A DNA stretch of 64,000 nt from Marinigracilibium pacificum. GTDB lineage: Bacteria; Bacteroidota; Bacteroidia; Cytophagales; Cyclobacteriaceae. The notes under the pieces were generated by a model. That model had not been told where the DNA came from. It ran no database searches and saw only the letters and a list, made by a program, of their open reading frames with translations. Positions 61,151-64,000 of the stretch are shown piece by piece; the stretch's first letter is position 1, and each line of letters starts with the position of its first letter. Position numbers and translations under genes: made by a program. The stretch is from the NCBI RefSeq assembly GCF_012926615.1, contig NZ_JABBNU010000002.1, positions 310,001 to 374,000 on the forward strand, written 5' to 3'.

Positions 61151-61981
61151 ATGGCAGAATTTTCAAACAAAACCGTAGTAATAACAGGAGGGGGAGGAGT
61201 TTTAGGAGGTGAATTAGCAAAATATATCGGAGGTCGAGGAGGTCGTGTTGCAATATTGGATCTGAAAAAAGAGTCTGCTGATAAAGTTGCTGATGCGATC
61301 AATGCAGCAGGAGGCAAGGCCATAGGAGTGGAAGCCAATGTATTAGAGGTTGAAAGCTTGAAGAAAGCACACGAGGAAGTTGTGAAAGCCTTTGGTCCTT
61401 GTGAAATTTTGATCAATGGTGCAGGAGGGAATCATCCAAAGGGTACTACTTCAAAAGAGTTCTTTTCCAGAGAAGATTTGGATGCTCAGGACTTAATTTC
61501 ATTTTTTGACCTGGACCCGGAAGGGGTTTCCTTCGTATTTAATTTGAATTTTCTGGGAACCTTATTGCCAACAAAAGAATTTGCACGTGATATGATTGAT
61601 TCCGGAGGTGTAATCATCAATATTTCATCGATGAATGCATTCACCCCATTAACAAAAATACCTGCTTATAGTGGGGCAAAAGCAGCGGTAAGTAATTTTA
61701 CTCAATGGCTTGCTGTTCATTTTTCCAAAGTGAATATTCGGGTAAACGCGTTGGCACCGGGATTCTTTCTAACAGAACAAAACAGAGCATTATTGACTAA
61801 TAAAGATGGATCACTAACCAACAGAGGTAATACAATCATATCTCAAACTCCTTTAGGTCGGTTTGGAAAACCTGAAGATCTGAACAGCACTCTTTCCTGG
61901 CTTTGTGCAGAAGACAGTGCTTTTATAACCGGGGTAGTTGTACCTATCGATGGCGGATTTAGTGCTTACAGTGGTGTATAA
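61151..61981 (+). CDS. SDR-family D-fructuronate reductase (D-mannonate oxidoreductase)
   Basis: 276 residues from the ATG at 61151; a TTG at 61103 would include the operator and is rejected. The Rossmann motif TGGGGVLGGELA, the catalytic Ser (ISSMNA) and YSGAK (Tyr-x-x-x-Lys) are intact. Its pattern, for example INGAGGNHPKG and NFLGTLLPTKEFA, fits the SDR-type mannonate oxidoreductases that replace UxuB in many bacteria. UxuA follows 19 bases downstream, which supports the glucuronate route: fructuronate to mannonate, then KDG. Confidence 0.88.
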   Translation: MAEFSNKTVVITGGGGVLGGELAKYIGGRGGRVAILDLKKESADKVADAINAAGGKAIGVEANVLEVESLKKAHEEVVKAFGPCEILINGAGGNHPKGTTSKEFFSREDLDAQDLISFFDLDPEGVSFVFNLNFLGTLLPTKEFARDMIDSGGVIINISSMNAFTPLTKIPAYSGAKAAVSNFTQWLAVHFSKVNIRVNALAPGFFLTEQNRALLTNKDGSLTNRGNTIISQTPLGRFGKPEDLNSTLSWLCAEDSAFITGVVVPIDGGFSAYSGV

Positions 61982-62000
61982 TATAAAATAAACTTCAGTT

Positions 62001-63164
62001 ATGAACCTTAAGCAAACATGGCGATGGTATGGTCCGAATGATCCGGTCAGTTTGAATGACGTCAAACAAGCTGGCGCAACAGGAATTGTTTCAGCACTAC
62101 ACCACATTCCAAACGGAGAAATATGGTCAGAAACCGAAATTATTAATAGAAAGGAAATAATCGAGGCCATGGGATTAGAATGGTCTGTGGTTGAAAGTAT
62201 TCCGGTACATGAAAATATAAAGACTCGGTCTGGAGATTATGTCAAATACATTGAAAACTACAAAAAGAGTATCGAAAACCTGGGAAAGGCAGGTATACCG
62301 GTAGTTTGCTATAATTTTATGCCCGTATTAGACTGGACTCGGACTGATTTGGCCTATGAAATGCCGGATGGCTCCAGAGCATTAAGATTTGATTCAACTG
62401 CTTTTGCTGCATTTGAATTGTTTTTACTTAAAAGACCAGATGCTGAAGAGACCTACACTAGTGATCAAATCAGTAAAGCCGAAAAATATTTTCAGCAGTT
62501 AAGTGATACTGATAAGGAGCAATTGGTCAATAACATCATAGCCGGTTTGCCTGGAGCTGAAGAAGGGTATTCTCTTAAGGATTTTCAACATGTTCTCAAT
62601 ACTTATGAAGCCATCGGAGATCAGGAATTAAGATATAATTTATACGAATTTTTACGTGAGATCGTACCCGTTGCCGAAAAGTCAAATATTAAGCTGGCAA
62701 TACATCCTGATGATCCACCATATTCTATTCTGGGATTGCCAAGGGTTGTTAGTACGAGTGAGGATGTCAGAAAACTTCTGAATGTAGTGGATAGCCCGGC
62801 AAACGGATTGTGCTTTTGTACGGGATCTTTTGGAGTAAGGGAAGATAACAATCTGGTGGAAATGGCGGAAGAATTTGGTGATAAGATAAATTTCATTCAT
62901 TTGAGAAGTACTACAAGGGATGAAGATGGTAATTTTTATGAAGCCGATCATCTTGATGGTGATGTAGACATGTATGGTGTGATGAAGGCACTACTCCAGG
63001 TGCAGCGCTCTAAAGATTTTATTATGCCGATGCGACCTGATCACGGACATCAAATGTTAGATGATTTAAATAAAAAAACTAATCCAGGGTATTCGGCTAT
63101 TGGTCGTTTACGTGGGCTTGCCGAGTTACGTGGATTAATGCTGGGGATAAATGGTAATAAATAA
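62001..63164 (+). CDS. uxuA: Mannonate dehydratase
   Basis: 387 residues, dehydrates D-mannonate to 2-keto-3-deoxy-D-gluconate. Family features: [12 protein letters not shown] at the start, [61 protein letters not shown] and RPDHGHQ, which supply the metal ligands Cys and His. It is an exact partner of the SDR gene. No uronate isomerase or KDG kinase/aldolase is in the window. Confidence 0.96.
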   Translation: MNLKQTWRWYGPNDPVSLNDVKQAGATGIVSALHHIPNGEIWSETEIINRKEIIEAMGLEWSVVESIPVHENIKTRSGDYVKYIENYKKSIENLGKAGIPVVCYNFMPVLDWTRTDLAYEMPDGSRALRFDSTAFAAFELFLLKRPDAEETYTSDQISKAEKYFQQLSDTDKEQLVNNIIAGLPGAEEGYSLKDFQHVLNTYEAIGDQELRYNLYEFLREIVPVAEKSNIKLAIHPDDPPYSILGLPRVVSTSEDVRKLLNVVDSPANGLCFCTGSFGVREDNNLVEMAEEFGDKINFIHLRSTTRDEDGNFYEADHLDGDVDMYGVMKALLQVQRSKDFIMPMRPDHGHQMLDDLNKKTNPGYSAIGRLRGLAELRGLMLGINGNK

Positions 63165-63325
63165 GGGTCTTCAAAACTGAAGAAATTCTGTTTAAATAAG
63201 CGTGTATGTAGTTAACAGTTAACTGATTTTAGAAGAAATCAACTTCTGACAATTATTTAGGGAATTTATTCCATTGGTCACTCGTAAAAGAGTTTATTTT
63301 TGTGTTTATTTTGGGTAAATAAAAT

Positions 63326-63357
63326 GCCACCATGAAAGCCATGGTGGCTATTTTTTT
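63326..63357. terminator. Bidirectional intrinsic terminator at the right end of the locus
   Basis: Arms GCCACCATG (63326-63334) and CATGGTGGC (63340-63348), 5-nt loop AAAGC, then a T-run; A-rich on the left side. It ends uxuA and, in the other direction, the DsrE-like gene. The hairpin core GCCACCATG resembles the one at 22534, after the xylose operon. The 63165-63371 gap holds nothing else. Confidence 0.85.
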
Positions 63358-63371
63358 GATTTTACTAATAA

Positions 63372-63785
63372 CTAATAACTTTCTTTAATATACCCCCAGC
63401 CCTGCCGTTGTTTGGTGACTATTTCAAGTATGCCATCGGGAACTGGTTCGATACCTGCCAACAGGTCTGCCTCTGTTTTATTGTATCTTTTCATAGTTTG
63501 TTCACACACTTTAAAAGATACATTCGGGTTCTTTGCCAGTGCTTCAATATCATTTGCTACACTTGATTTACCTTTAAGATACATATCGAGTGCTCCGCTG
63601 TATACTACAACTTCAAACTTTGCATCCGGGTATGCGTTAGACATACCTTTTACATGCCTGATAGTTTTTTCATGGATTTTTGTATCAGATCCGGTAACAT
63701 CAAATACTATATTTATTGGATCATTTTGAGAAAATAGCAGGGACGTAATTAACAACCCTGCTATAAATAGAATTGATTTTTTCAT
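63372..63785 (-). CDS. Exported DsrE-like protein
   Basis: 137 residues with signal peptide (MKKSILFIAGLLITSLLFSQ). The body (INIVFDVTGSDTKIHEKTIRHVKGMSNAYPDAKFEVVVYSG..., VSFKVCEQTMKRYNKTEADL) follows the DsrE/DsrF fold, with the Cys of the 'VC(E/N)..M' motif that in sulfur-relay proteins carries sulfur. Its function outside the cytoplasm is unknown. Opposite strand to the PUL, so probably not part of it. Confidence 0.75.
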   Translation of the reverse strand: MKKSILFIAGLLITSLLFSQNDPINIVFDVTGSDTKIHEKTIRHVKGMSNAYPDAKFEVVVYSGALDMYLKGKSSVANDIEALAKNPNVSFKVCEQTMKRYNKTEADLLAGIEPVPDGILEIVTKQRQGWGYIKESY

Positions 63786-63806
63786 TTCAAAATTGCTTTC
63801 ATGAAA

Positions 63807-64000
63807 TTATCCGACACTACTATCTATGTAGCCAATATTGTTTTCAGCCAGCCTACCTAACACCCATACTCCTGATGGAGCCAGATGTATACCAGGTAGT
63901 TTTCCATTTACAAAATCCGAATAAACATCTTCTGGCTTTAAACCCATTTTTTCAGCGATTTTTCCGCTATATACTTTGTAAGCCATATTGCAGACGCATA
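63807..64000 (-). CDS. DsrE-like protein, C-terminal part (cut by window)
   Basis: The visible ~64 residues end at the TAA at 63807-63809 and continue past the right edge. CVCNMAYK, MGLKPEDVYSDFV and GVWVLGRLAENNIGYI match the C-terminal half of DsrE-type proteins, including the motif Cys. It stands 21 bases upstream of the other DsrE-like gene on the same strand, so the two are tandem and likely co-transcribed. Confidence 0.65.
   Translation of the reverse strand, partial: CVCNMAYKVYSGKIAEKMGLKPEDVYSDFVNGKLPGIHLAPSGVWVLGRLAENNIGYIDSSVG

Overview
The window looks like chromosomal DNA of a marine, polysaccharide-degrading Bacteroidota, most like Cytophagales. I infer this from the low GC content, a SusC/SusD pair with its own ECF sigma factor and FecR-type anti-sigma factor, a type IX secretion C-terminal sorting domain, BlaI/M56 regulation, one promoter of the TTTG/TAnnTTTG type, and many lipoproteins. 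I saw no tRNA, rRNA, CRISPR array, insertion sequence or phage gene.

Positions 1-15451 are ordinary chromosome. The 3' end of a SulP anion transporter (+) is followed by a long run of minus-strand genes: an MBL-fold hydrolase, lipoproteins, a GyrI-like binding protein, a BlaI repressor with an M56 protease fused to a cell-wall amidase, a LVIVD-repeat protein, a Gre-like protein, META, SdpI and VOC proteins, an OmpA lipoprotein, a TPR protein, a HAD phosphatase, a GNAT acetyltransferase and a Gfo/Idh dehydrogenase. Two clear BlaI-type operators lie in front of blaI.

Positions 15646-63164 are a ~47 kb block with every gene on the plus strand: a polysaccharide utilization locus joined to sugar catabolism. 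It opens with a xylose module: a xylulokinase-like protein fused to a C-terminal LuxR-type DNA-binding module, a second normal xylulokinase, xylose isomerase and a sodium/sugar symporter. Next come sigma factor, FecR, SusC (with STN signalling domain) and SusD. A long tail of periplasmic or secreted proteins follows: phospholipase-C-like protein, Tat-exported protein, CapA-like phosphoesterase, CE15 glucuronoyl esterase, Tat-exported enolase-superfamily enzyme, WD40 protein, sulfatase, LctP-type permease, malate synthase, GH2, GH28, GH3, a GH26-like T9SS cargo, a double DUF1080 protein, two Tat-exported Gfo/Idh dehydrogenases, an NHL/PAL-like protein, a second sulfatase, a DASS carboxylate transporter, and a large secreted PHP-like protein. 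It closes with a NUDIX-type (NrtR/AraR-like) regulator, an SDR fructuronate reductase and mannonate dehydratase UxuA.

Together these genes predict uptake and breakdown of a sulfated, xylose- and uronate-containing polysaccharide, with xylose going through XylA/XylB and glucuronate through fructuronate and mannonate to KDG. No endo-xylanase, polysaccharide lyase, alpha-glucuronidase of families 67/115, or uronate isomerase is visible in the window, so the system is probably completed elsewhere.

The strongest novel signals are the sugar kinase-HTH fusion, a perfect palindrome before the SDR gene with a close match before the sigma-factor gene, the M56-amidase fusion under BlaI control, a probable periplasmic 3-keto glycoside cleavage module, and a malate synthase/permease pair inside a glycan locus. 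The right edge (63372-64000, minus) holds two small DsrE-like proteins, one cut by the window.
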